DNA of 64,000 bases. Source: Deltaproteobacteria bacterium (GTDB lineage Bacteria; Desulfobacterota; Desulfobulbia; Desulfobulbales; JAGXFP01). Each line of letters starts with the position of its first letter. The stretch's first letter is position 1. This document shows, piece after piece, positions 42,069 through 52,898 of the stretch. A program made the position numbers and the translations under genes. The notes beneath the pieces are model-generated. The model saw only the letters and a program-made list of their open reading frames with translations, was not told the DNA's origin and searched no databases. The stretch spans positions 1 through 64,000 of the forward strand of contig JAGVGT010000065.1 in NCBI GenBank assembly GCA_020056965.1, read 5' to 3'.

Positions 42069-43207
42069 GCTGGACCTCCTTCTTCTCGTTTCGCCGCTTC
42101 CGAGCCATCGCCGCCAAGGAGTTCGTGCAGATGCGCCGCGACCGGGTGACCTTCGCGATGATGATCGGCATCCCCATCGTCCAGATGGTAGTTTTCGGCT
42201 TCGCCATCAACTCCGACCCCAAGCACCTGCCCACCGCCGTTCTCTCTGCCGACCACTCGGTCTTCAGCCGCACGGTGGTGGCGGCCATGCAGAACAGCGG
42301 TTATTTCAAGATCGTCAAGAACGTGGCCAGCCAGGCGGAGGCCGATCTCCTGATCGAAGAGGGCGAGGTGCAGTTTGTCCTGGTCATCCCACCGGATTTC
42401 GGCCGCCGGCTGGTCCGGGGCGAGCAACCGAGCCTGCTGCTGACCGCCGACGCCACCGATCCGGCCGCCACCAGCAACGCCCTCTCCAGCTTTCGCCTGG
42501 TGGCCGAGGCCGCCCTGGCCCGGGACCTCTCAGGGCCGCTGACCCACCTCCGGCGCGGCCCGCCGCCACTGAACCTGATCCTCCACCCCAGCTACAACCC
42601 CGAGGCGATCACCCAGTACAACATCGTCCCCGGCCTGATGGGGGTGGTGCTGACCATGACCCTGGTGATCATCACCGGCCTGGCCATCACCCGGGAACGG
42701 GAGCGCGGCACCATGGAGAACCTGCTCTCCACCCCGGTGAAGCCCTTCGAGGTGATGCTCGGCAAGATCATTCCTTATGTGGTGGTGGGTTACGTGCAGA
42801 TGGGGGTGATCATCCTGGCCGGGCTCTTCGTCTTCAGGGTGCCGATGATCGGCAGCCTGCCGCTCTTGCTGGCGGTGTCGTTTCTGTTCATCGCCGCCAA
42901 CCTGGGGATGGGGTTGACCTTTTCGACCCTGGCCCGCAACCAGTTGCAGGCGGTGCAGATGGCCTTCTTCTTCTTTCTGCCCTCGATCCTGCTCTCGGGC
43001 TTCATGTTCCCCTTCCGGGGCATGCCGGTCTGGGCGCAAATGATCGGCGAGACCCTGCCGCTCACCCACTACCTGCGGATCGTCCGGGGCATTCTTTTAA
43101 AGGGTAACGGTTTTGCCCAGATTCTGCCCCAGCTCTGGCCCATCGGACTTTTCCTGGCGGTGGCCTTGACCGTGGGGCTGACCCGGTATAGAAGGACACT
43201 CGATTAA
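42065..43207 (+). CDS. ABC-2 type transporter permease
   Basis: A 380-residue permease with an N-terminal segment, a large extracytoplasmic loop (about 50-180, with PPDFGRRLVRGEQPSLLLT), and five C-terminal membrane segments (for example MGVVLTMTLVIITGLAI, FFFLPSILLSGFMFPF), the YhgE/YbhS/R layout. ATG 42065 overlaps the ATPase stop. Only one permease is present, so it may act as a homodimer. Confidence 0.93.
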   Translation: MSWTSFFSFRRFRAIAAKEFVQMRRDRVTFAMMIGIPIVQMVVFGFAINSDPKHLPTAVLSADHSVFSRTVVAAMQNSGYFKIVKNVASQAEADLLIEEGEVQFVLVIPPDFGRRLVRGEQPSLLLTADATDPAATSNALSSFRLVAEAALARDLSGPLTHLRRGPPPLNLILHPSYNPEAITQYNIVPGLMGVVLTMTLVIITGLAITRERERGTMENLLSTPVKPFEVMLGKIIPYVVVGYVQMGVIILAGLFVFRVPMIGSLPLLLAVSFLFIAANLGMGLTFSTLARNQLQAVQMAFFFFLPSILLSGFMFPFRGMPVWAQMIGETLPLTHYLRIVRGILLKGNGFAQILPQLWPIGLFLAVALTVGLTRYRRTLD

Positions 43208-43283
43208 AGAGGATCTCTTATTCGATTATTGGCTACCGTCTTCCTGGCAAGCGTATTGCCGGCGATGGCAAGTAAGATGGACT

Positions 43284-43406
43284 GCGAACCGCAGAATATC
43301 GAACCGCTGAACCGCAGAATGTAGAAGTGAAAGGCCGTAAGCGATAGCGTCCGCAGTGTCGCTGATTACTTCTGCGGTTGGGTATTCTGCGGTTCTACGG
43401 TTCGTC
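43284..43406. repeat. imperfect inverted repeat (AACCGCAGAAT core)
   Basis: GCGAACCGCAGAATA (43284) with a second AACCGCAGAAT at 43310, and the inverse ATTCTGCGGTTCTACGGTTC at 43384. The two arms could pair over about 100 nt. Confidence 0.65.
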
Positions 43407-43424
43407 TTAAAAGCCGGGTGGGCG

Positions 43425-43460
43425 AGTCATTGCGAGGAGCGCAGCGACGAAGCAATCTCA
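43425..43460. repeat. dispersed repeat (TCATTGCGAGGAGCG type)
   Basis: TCATTGCGAGGAGCGCAGCG continuing ACGAAGCAATCTC is a widespread extragenic repeat of Geobacter-like and other genomes; its ends (ATTGCGAGG / GAAGCAATC) are partly palindromic. Confidence 0.65.
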
Positions 43461-43643
43461 TCGGAGTGGCAACCAATCGGGAGCATGCCTCATTTTCTCT
43501 GACACTTTATTTGTCACTTTTGCGAGGCGAGCAAGTTATAAGTTTAAAGTTTTGACCAGCCGGATTAACCTAGCAACACCGGCTGCAAGCGTAAATCTGT
43601 TGGAATTCTCAAATCTTAATTCATCATATCCCCAGGTAACTTC

Positions 43644-44552
43644 ATGGCCAAACCAACCACCCCCACCCCGCGTCCCCGGCCCCTGCCGCTCGGCCTGAGC
43701 CTGATCCATGAGGACCGCGATATCCTGGTGGTCAACAAACCGGCCGGGCTGCTGACCATGGGCACCGACTCCGAGAAGGAGCGCACCGCCTATTTCGCGC
43801 TGACCGACTACGTCCGCAAGGGCGTCGCCAAGTCGAAACTGCGGATCTTCATCGTCCACCGGCTGGACCGCGACACCTCCGGGGTGCTGGTCTTCGCCAA
43901 GAACGAGGAGGCCAAGCAGCATCTCCAGGCCCACTGGGAGGAAACCAGCAAGCAGTACCTGGCCATCGTTCACGGCCATTGTTCCGAGAAGAGCGGGACG
44001 GTGAATTCATACCTGATCGAGAGCTCGGCCCTGAAGGTTTACTCGACCAACGACCGGGTCAAGGGTAAGGCGGCCAGTACTTCCTACCGAGTGATCAAGG
44101 AGGTCGAGGGTTTAAGCCTGTTGCTGGTCACCCCGCATACCGGCCGCAAGAACCAGATCCGGGTGCATCTGGCCGACCTCGGCCACCCGATCATCGGCGA
44201 CAAGAAATACGGGGTCGAGAAAGACGGCCACAAGAAGCTGGCCCTGCACGCCGCCAGTCTCACCTTCACCCATCCCTTCAGGAAAGAGGTGTGTACCTTT
44301 GAGGCCCCGCCGCCCAGTTGGTTTAAGCGGTTGTTCGGCCAGTTCGGCACGATGGTGGCTCTGGTGCAGCCAGGAGAGCTGAAGCCGCCGAGCCCCGGTC
44401 CCATCGCGGCCGAGGCCACGGGCGTAAGCACCAGGGCAGGCAAAGAGGCAGGCCGAGAAAAAGAGGGAAGGGGCTTACCAAGAAGGCCCCGGCCGGCGGG
44501 GCAGGGGCACCGGACGCCGCGACCGCCGCGCCGGAGAAAACCGAATGAGTGA
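43644..44552 (+). CDS. RluA-family pseudouridine synthase
   Basis: A 302-residue RNA pseudouridine synthase. The catalytic Asp lies in HRLDRDTSGVLVFAK; TGRKNQIRVHLADLGHPIIGD is the second family motif. No S4 domain is present. The last about 75 residues are Pro/Arg-rich and unlike the family; another frame over 44465-44544 gives an Ala-rich alternative tail, so the C-terminus may be shifted. It overlaps the start of dgkA by 8 nt. Confidence 0.92.
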   Translation: MAKPTTPTPRPRPLPLGLSLIHEDRDILVVNKPAGLLTMGTDSEKERTAYFALTDYVRKGVAKSKLRIFIVHRLDRDTSGVLVFAKNEEAKQHLQAHWEETSKQYLAIVHGHCSEKSGTVNSYLIESSALKVYSTNDRVKGKAASTSYRVIKEVEGLSLLLVTPHTGRKNQIRVHLADLGHPIIGDKKYGVEKDGHKKLALHAASLTFTHPFRKEVCTFEAPPPSWFKRLFGQFGTMVALVQPGELKPPSPGPIAAEATGVSTRAGKEAGREKEGRGLPRRPRPAGQGHRTPRPPRRRKPNE

Positions 44553-44925
44553 AAAACCCCAACCCCGCACCGGCCTGGCCCGCATCATCGCGGCCGGGGG
44601 CTACTCCTGGGCCGGCCTGGTTTTCGCCATCCGGCGCGAGGCCGCCTTTCGCCAGGAACTGGTGCTTTATCTGCTCCTGCTGGCCGTGCTGCCCTTGCTG
44701 CCGCTGCCCGTCTGGTCCAAACTGGCGCTCCTGGCCCTGAACAGCCTGGTGCTGATCGTCGAACTCTTGAATTCGGCTATCGAGAAGGTGGTCGATCTCG
44801 TCTCGCCTGGCTTCCATCCCCTGGCCAAGCAGGCCAAGGATCTGGGCAGCGCCGCCGTTTTCATCAGCCTGCTGCTGGCTTTAAGCGGCTGGCTGGCGGC
44901 CCTGATACAGATCTGGACGACTTAG
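44545..44925 (+). CDS. dgkA: diacylglycerol kinase
   Basis: A 126-residue inner-membrane DgkA with three helices. Signature: ELLNSAIEKVVDLVSPGFHPLAKQAKDLGSAAVF. It phosphorylates diacylglycerol released by membrane-derived oligosaccharide or LPS modification, recycling it to phosphatidate. ATG 44545 lies in the end of the pseudouridine synthase gene. Confidence 0.95.
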   Translation: MSEKPQPRTGLARIIAAGGYSWAGLVFAIRREAAFRQELVLYLLLLAVLPLLPLPVWSKLALLALNSLVLIVELLNSAIEKVVDLVSPGFHPLAKQAKDLGSAAVFISLLLALSGWLAALIQIWTT

Positions 44926-45019
44926 GGATTTTTATCGTTACCTCAGGCCCCAACTCTTTCAGCGTGATATGGATGACGGCAAGCTTCTTGTGGTCGAGCC
45001 TGACCTTGCCCCCCCCCCC

Positions 45020-47299
45020 TCATTTTCCGGGCCGGGAAATCTCCACCTTCAGCGGGTTTTCCCGATCAAAATGGAGATCCCGCTGGGGGAAGGCGATGGC
45101 GATGTTGTCTTCCCTGAATTGCTGGTCGATCATAAAGCGGAGATCACTGGCCACCGCCTGGACAACTACGTGTTCGGTGACCGTTACCCAGAAATAAAGC
45201 TCAAAAACCAGGGTATTTTCGGCGAAATCACCAAACCAGACATAGGGCTCGGGATTCGCCAGGACCTCGCCGTGCTCGGCGGCGGTTCGCAACAGGGCCT
45301 CTTTCACCAACCGGGTCGGTGAGCCATAGGCCACCCCGACGACCACCTGGCCCCGGACCACGTTATCGTTATGGGTCCAGTTGACGATGTTGTTCTCGAG
45401 AAAATAACTGTTCGGCACCAGGATGGTGGTGTTGGCGAAGGTCCGGACCCGGGTGGAGCGGGCGCCGATTTCCTCGATCCAGCCGGGGTTGTCGTCCAGC
45501 ATGATCAGATCGCCCACCTTTACTGGCTGCTCGGCCATGAGGATGAAGCCGCTGATGAAGTTGTTGATCAGTTTCTGGGCGCCGAAGCCGACCCCCAGGG
45601 CAATGGCCCCGCCCATGAAGGTGAAGGCGGTCAGGGGAAGGTTGACCAACCGCATGGCCACGATGATCACCACCAGCACCACGGCGTAATGGATTAATTT
45701 GCTGGTGATGGCGGCGGCGCTGGTGCTGATCCAGAGGTGGGCCAGGAGCCTCTTCTGTAGCTGGGTGCTGAAGAAGCCGGACATGAGGATGCCGAAGGTC
45801 AGAATGGCCAGGGCGATGAGCACCTTGCGGACCGTCAGGGCCTCATTGCCCACCACGAACAACTCGGTTCCCCACCACCCCTTGACCGTGGCGAAGGCGA
45901 CTTTAACCTTCTCGCCCAAGGAAAAGGTCTGCAGGACCCGGTCCAGTTCCTCAAGGAACTGGAGATTCATCTGGCCGGTTTTGTTCAAGGCGGTCTGAAA
46001 ATCGATGGTGCTGCCCAGCAATTCCATCAGGGCCAGGCGTTGTAGGCTCAGGTCGGTTTTATCCCCCCAATTTAACTTTTCCTGCTGCAACCGGTCTTCC
46101 ATCTTACCGATCTGCAGTTGCAGACTGGTCTGGCGCTCCTGTTCCAGCGCAACCCTCTGCCGCAGGCTGTCCCGCTGCTTGATCGCCTCTTCCCGGAGCT
46201 TGGCCAAGTCCCCCCGCTTGATGACACCCTTGATCAGATCGTAGCGCTGCTTCCACAGCTGCGTGCGGAGAGCAAGCTGCTGCATGATGTCTTCATTCTG
46301 CTCCAGCTTGGCCCGGTACGTCTGGCGCCATTGCTCGGCCACCGCCAGAGCACCCTTCCCAGCCGCGAGGAGGCTTTCCCCCACGGCCTGCTCCAGTTTG
46401 CGTTGGCTGTCCAGCACCTCCAGTCCGGACCGGCGCAGGTCCCGCCGAATGCCATCGACTTTCTCCTGCAGCTCCACCCGGCTTTCGTCGATGAGGGCCA
46501 GCTGTTTGTCCAAGTCCTTCGGGTCAAAATGGAGACTTCCCCGGATCCTTTCGCTGATCTGCCGGGCCAAATCGGTATTGGTGGCCGCCAGTTCCGCCTC
46601 CAACAGGGCGTTTGGCAGCAGCAGTTCCTGGTAGGCCAGGGCCGCCGTGGCCAGCCCCTCTTCCCGCTCTCCTTGCTGAAAGAGCCATTGGTTCTGTGAT
46701 TTTTCCCGCTGGTCCTTCCCCTTGCCCTCCGCAGCCCGCAAAATTCTGGTCTGGGCGGCGGCGGCAGTAAGGTGTTCCGCGGCATCCCGCAGCCCCTTTT
46801 CCGCCACGGCCACCGCCAGTTGGGTCGTGGCAAGGTTGCGCTTACTGTCGGCATACCGGGCGTTATAATCATCGTAAAGGTCCAAGGAATACGGCGGTTC
46901 CGCTTCCAGCTTCAGGGCCTCGCCGGTGGCGATCATCTCCTTGAGGGTTTCTTGGTCCTTGAGCAGGGAAGCGCGTTTATGATGGGCCTGCAGTTGTTGG
47001 TTGTAATAGGCCTGGGTCTCCTGGAGAATCTCGGTTCGTTCCCGAAGTTGCTCCATGGTAACATTGAGCGCCTGGGCCACCTGCGCCGTTTCCGCCTCGC
47101 TGAAGCTTTTGAGACGCAGCTGCAACTCATCGATTTTGGCCTGCGTGGCTTGCTCGGAGGGCAGGACCGGCGGCCGGGGTTGATTCTCGGCCAGAACCGG
47201 ACCCGGGCGCCAGGAAACGGCGACCACCAACAACCAGACGAGGAACAACACCAAACGCCGGTCATTTCTAATTACGTTCTCTTTTGCGGCCTTAGCCAA
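45020..47299 (-). CDS. large mechanosensitive channel (MscS/MscK-like)
   Basis: A 759-residue protein: signal peptide or first segment (LVLFLVWLLVVAVSW), a long periplasmic coiled-coil region (about 50-430), membrane helices (about 475-600), then the MscS pore helix (GGAIALGVGFGAQKLINNFISGF) and cytoplasmic vestibule (DNPGWIEEIGARSTRVRTF). Size and order fit MscK/YbdG-type channels that open on hypo-osmotic shock. The stop codon directly abuts a run of 11 C (plus strand 45009-45019). Ends convergently with dgkA. Confidence 0.92.
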   Translation of the reverse strand: MAKAAKENVIRNDRRLVLFLVWLLVVAVSWRPGPVLAENQPRPPVLPSEQATQAKIDELQLRLKSFSEAETAQVAQALNVTMEQLRERTEILQETQAYYNQQLQAHHKRASLLKDQETLKEMIATGEALKLEAEPPYSLDLYDDYNARYADSKRNLATTQLAVAVAEKGLRDAAEHLTAAAAQTRILRAAEGKGKDQREKSQNQWLFQQGEREEGLATAALAYQELLLPNALLEAELAATNTDLARQISERIRGSLHFDPKDLDKQLALIDESRVELQEKVDGIRRDLRRSGLEVLDSQRKLEQAVGESLLAAGKGALAVAEQWRQTYRAKLEQNEDIMQQLALRTQLWKQRYDLIKGVIKRGDLAKLREEAIKQRDSLRQRVALEQERQTSLQLQIGKMEDRLQQEKLNWGDKTDLSLQRLALMELLGSTIDFQTALNKTGQMNLQFLEELDRVLQTFSLGEKVKVAFATVKGWWGTELFVVGNEALTVRKVLIALAILTFGILMSGFFSTQLQKRLLAHLWISTSAAAITSKLIHYAVVLVVIIVAMRLVNLPLTAFTFMGGAIALGVGFGAQKLINNFISGFILMAEQPVKVGDLIMLDDNPGWIEEIGARSTRVRTFANTTILVPNSYFLENNIVNWTHNDNVVRGQVVVGVAYGSPTRLVKEALLRTAAEHGEVLANPEPYVWFGDFAENTLVFELYFWVTVTEHVVVQAVASDLRFMIDQQFREDNIAIAFPQRDLHFDRENPLKVEISRPGK

Positions 47300-47366
47300 C
47301 GTAAATCTCCCGGAAGAATATTAGGGACAAAGCTTGGGGTAAATTCAAGAATAACGGGAAATTCGA

Positions 47367-47621
47367 TCAATAGTGATAGCGACAGGCGATAACTACGACC
47401 TCTGTTTCTTCTACCTGGTAGACAAGTCGATGTTCCCGGTCAATCCTTCGAGACCAGCAACCGGCAAGTTGGAAACGAAGGGGTTCAGGTTTTCCTGTAC
47501 CCTCAAAAGGGGTTCTCCGAATTTCTTCAAGAAGTGCCAAGACCCGTTCGGCCTGGCGTTTATCGGTCTTGAGCCAATAACGCAGGTCGTCGAGGGCAGT
47601 CGGGGTGAAAGTAACGTTCAC
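47367..47621 (-). CDS. yoeB: YoeB-type toxin (Txe family)
   Basis: An 84-residue RelE-superfamily toxin. Diagnostic: ALDDLRYWLKTDKRQAERVLALLEEI and the C-terminal catalytic strand WSRRIDREHRLVYQVEE ... CRYHY. YoeB is a ribosome-dependent mRNase; the C-terminal His-Tyr and Arg/Glu residues are present. Overlaps the antitoxin gene by 4 nt. Confidence 0.95.
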   Translation of the reverse strand: MNVTFTPTALDDLRYWLKTDKRQAERVLALLEEIRRTPFEGTGKPEPLRFQLAGCWSRRIDREHRLVYQVEETEVVVIACRYHY

Positions 47622-47872
47622 AACCCAAGGGCATCCAGGGGGGTTCGCTTACCGGATCGAGCCTCTTTAAGCGATTGCAGTAGCCGTGAAGCATTAGCAG
47701 GACTGGAGAGCAGGTACTCGCTTTCCATAATAGATTCATAGTCTTCCAGGCTGACGAGAACCACGCTCTCACCCTTTCGACGCGTGATCAGGATCGGTTC
47801 GTGGTTGCTGCAAGCCTCGTCCATGACGTTTTTAAGATCGTGGCGTGCTTCGCTGTATGTGATTGCCTGCAT
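47618..47872 (-). CDS. yefM: YefM-type antitoxin (Phd/YefM family)
   Basis: An 84-residue antitoxin: MQAITYSEARHDLKNVMDEA is the DNA-binding dimer region, followed by the disordered toxin-neutralising part (SPANASRLLQSLKEARSGKR). ATG 47872 follows GGAGG; the longer frame from 47884 has no ribosome-binding site. YefM represses its own operon, with YoeB as co-repressor. Confidence 0.95.
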   Translation of the reverse strand: MQAITYSEARHDLKNVMDEACSNHEPILITRRKGESVVLVSLEDYESIMESEYLLSSPANASRLLQSLKEARSGKRTPLDALGL

Positions 47873-47963
47873 AACGACCTCCATAATGACAAGATATTGT
47901 ACAATAGCTGGTGGGCGTTAAACATGCAAGGATAACAAACCGAATTTTCAACTTACGACTCCT

Positions 47964-47990
47964 AAACCGCCCGGAAGATTGGGCGGCTAA
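47964..47990 (-). terminator. terminator-like hairpin after glgP/flavoprotein operon
   Basis: On the leftward strand CCGCCC / GGGCGG with an 8-nt loop, then TTT. It lies just beyond the stop of the flavoprotein gene. Confidence 0.6.
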
Positions 47991-48009
47991 GGAGCCTATT
48001 GCGCTAACC

Positions 48010-48585
48010 TCACGCCGTGATCTTGCCGAGCAGCCAGGCCATGTTATCGCCCAGGACCCGCATGGTCTTGACCCCTTCCTCGTCGTTCAGCACGTCGCCG
48101 GGTTTCTGGCCCATGCCGATGTTCCAGTAGGAGGAGCCGGCCAGGATCATCTGGCCGATCAGGAAGAAGTAGTTGAGCGAACTGAAGACGTGCGAGGCGC
48201 CGGCCCGCCTGGCTGCGACCACCGAGGCCCCGACCTTGCGCTGGAAGAGATCGCCGTTGGCCCGGCTGACCATGCCGCAGCGCTCGATCAAGGCCTTCAT
48301 GTTGGCGGTGACGTCGGCGAAGTAGGTGGGTGAACCCAGGATGATGGCGTCGGCCGCCATCATCTTCTCGATATACTCGTTGATCCGGTCATCGGCGATG
48401 GCACAGCGGCAGTCGCGCTTGTCAAAGCAGGAGTAGCAGGCCTTGCAGCCGGAGATATTCATCCCGGCCAACTCGATCAGTTCGGTCTCGCCGCCGGCGG
48501 CAGTGATCCGCTCCAGAACGATCTCCAGAAGCTTGGTGGTGTTGCCGCCCTTGCGGGCACTGCCGTTGAATGCCACAACCTTCAT
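48010..48585 (-). CDS. NADPH-dependent FMN reductase-like iron-sulfur flavoprotein
   Basis: A 191-residue flavodoxin-fold protein: FNGSARKGGNTTKLLE binds FMN phosphate, and SGCKACYSCFDKRDCRCAIAD is the Cys cluster of the iron-sulfur flavoprotein/NADPH-dependent reductase group. It reduces low-potential partners; specific target unknown. AGGAG precedes ATG 48585, 25 bp after glgP, so they are likely one operon. Confidence 0.9.
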   Translation of the reverse strand: MKVVAFNGSARKGGNTTKLLEIVLERITAAGGETELIELAGMNISGCKACYSCFDKRDCRCAIADDRINEYIEKMMAADAIILGSPTYFADVTANMKALIERCGMVSRANGDLFQRKVGASVVAARRAGASHVFSSLNYFFLIGQMILAGSSYWNIGMGQKPGDVLNDEEGVKTMRVLGDNMAWLLGKITA

Positions 48586-48610
48586 GGTAATCTCCTCATG
48601 ATTAATTGAT

Positions 48611-51112
<2,502 letters not shown>

Positions 51113-51248
51113 TTAATGGCCTTCCTCTGCTGATTATTCGCCGGTCCCTTCGAAAAACCCCACGGACCCCAGTATTACCGGCGCCTTAGGTTAACTCAAG
51201 GCAGCACTAGCCACCAAGGGAAATTTCCGCCGCCCGGCTCCTGGCCGG

Positions 51249-52703
51249 TCATGTTCCGGCAGCAAAATTGCGCGCCCAGGCCAGGGCCTCCTCGCGACTG
51301 GATACCTCGCCCTCCACCCGCGCCAACTCGATCCCGTCGAGAATTTCCCGGAAGATCGGCCCCGGCGTAAGTCCCAGAGACTTAAGGTCCCCGCCGTCGA
51401 TGAGTTTTGGCCCCTGCAGTACCGGCCGCAGCGACTCCGCATAAACTGCCGCCACCTGCTGCTGGAGGCGCACCAGGCTCGCTTCCATCCCGACCGGTTT
51501 TAACGGGCCTTGGGCGGCCAGGCTGTCGGCCATGGCCAGGAGAAACAGCCCCGGCAGTTCATCTCCGGCCGCCTTGACCAACCGCAGGCAGGCTCGGGGG
51601 GTGATGCCGGTTTTCTGCAAGGCGTTGTTGAGATGAAAGGGGTACATGTGCAGCTCGATGAGCCGGGCCACTATAGCGCTGCGCTCCCGGCCCCAGCGCA
51701 GGCGTTGGGCCAGGCCGACAAAGCTCTTGGCCCCGACCAGATCGTGGTTGTAAAAAGTGGCGCGGCCATCGTCTCTGACGGCCAGGGTCGCAGGCTTGCC
51801 AAGGTCATGAAAAAGGGCCGCCCACTTGAGCAACTCCCGGCGTCCAGGTCGTTGCAGATAGTCAGCCAGTTCCGCCGCCGGGGCTGGAAAGAAGGCGATC
51901 GGATTCCGCAGCAGCTCCTCCATGGCGGCCAGGGCCGCCAGATTATGGTCCAGTACATCAAGATGGTGGCTGGCCGGTTGGGCCATCCCGGCGCCCTGAA
52001 ATAATTCAGGAAAAATTCCGGCCAGCAGTCCGGCTTCGGACATGGCCGTGATGGCACCCGCGGCCCGCGGCGATGCCATGATCAGTTCCAGTTCGTGGCT
52101 GAGTCTTTCCGGGGCCGGTTTGGTTATCGTGGCCGTGCGCGCCCTGATCCAGCCGGCGGTCTGCCCATCCAGCTCCAGATCCAGGGTGGCGACAAAGCGA
52201 AAGGCCCGCAGGAGACGGAGCGGATCATTGTCGAAAACCGCCGCCGCCGGGGCCCGCACCACGCCCCGAGCCAGGTCGCCGGCGCCGTCCAGGGGGTCGA
52301 TGATCCGGTACGGGGCGGCCAGCGTACCGGTGGTCGGGTCGATGGCCACCGCCATGGCGTTGATGGAGAAATCCCGGCGATGCAGGTCGGCGTTGATGTC
52401 GGTGCTGTCCTCGCGAAACCGCGAAAAATCGACGCTCAGCCCCTGCGTCACCACCCTGGCAACGCCTTCATCGGCATCCAGGAGGACAAAAGCGCCGCCG
52501 GTGGCGGCGGCAAAGCTGCGGGCGGCGGCCAGCCCATCACCGGCCAGGGTCAGGTCCAAATCACCGGGCCGCTCGCCCCGCAGCCAGTCGCGGACCGCCC
52601 CGCCGGTGACGTAGATCTCCGGCCACTCCTGGCCGAGTCGGGCCAGGGCTTCGGTGAGAAATTTCGGGTATTCGCGCAACCAGTCTTTATCCAGACAATT
52701 CAT
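51249..52703 (-). CDS. CCA-adding/poly(A) polymerase family nucleotidyltransferase with HD domain
   Basis: A 484-residue protein of the class II tRNA nucleotidyltransferase family: VTGGAVRDWLRGERPGDLDL (nucleotidyltransferase core with DLD metal site), RRDFSINAMAV and NDPLRLLRAFRF (RNA recognition), and an HD motif in WAALFHDLGKPATL. HD-containing versions often handle repair/removal of terminal nucleotides. Start at ATG 52703. Confidence 0.92.
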   Translation of the reverse strand: MNCLDKDWLREYPKFLTEALARLGQEWPEIYVTGGAVRDWLRGERPGDLDLTLAGDGLAAARSFAAATGGAFVLLDADEGVARVVTQGLSVDFSRFREDSTDINADLHRRDFSINAMAVAIDPTTGTLAAPYRIIDPLDGAGDLARGVVRAPAAAVFDNDPLRLLRAFRFVATLDLELDGQTAGWIRARTATITKPAPERLSHELELIMASPRAAGAITAMSEAGLLAGIFPELFQGAGMAQPASHHLDVLDHNLAALAAMEELLRNPIAFFPAPAAELADYLQRPGRRELLKWAALFHDLGKPATLAVRDDGRATFYNHDLVGAKSFVGLAQRLRWGRERSAIVARLIELHMYPFHLNNALQKTGITPRACLRLVKAAGDELPGLFLLAMADSLAAQGPLKPVGMEASLVRLQQQVAAVYAESLRPVLQGPKLIDGGDLKSLGLTPGPIFREILDGIELARVEGEVSSREEALAWARNFAAGT

Positions 52704-52898
52704 GTCGTCATACTTCTGAAGGGGTGATCGTGAGATTGAAAATCGGCCCCGGTCGCGCTTGGTTGGCGAACCGGCAAACTACCGCTGGGTTAACGAGTTA
52801 ATTAACAGGAAAGCTGCTGGAGGTAAAACCCGATTATGATGGTCTCGCAAAAAGTCTAACCCGGCCAAGGTGGCAGAGTCTGCCCTTTGGCAAAGCCA
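52704..52898. other. intergenic spacer between leftward genes
   Basis: 195 bp, no gene. Contains the promoter region for the CCA-type gene; no terminator could be placed. Confidence 0.4.

Larger units (their letters stand above)
43208..43643. other. 436-bp spacer with dispersed repeats
   Basis: No gene. Two repeat elements described separately (43284-43406 and 43425-43460) occupy much of the space. Confidence 0.6.

Noticed and set aside
45009-45019. Run of 11 C as a phase-variation tract
   Set aside because: It lies just after the stop of the leftward channel gene, so length change would not alter the protein.
47367-47872. YefM/YoeB as a novel defence system
   Set aside because: Both proteins match the classical toxin-antitoxin pair with intact motifs and ordinary overlap.
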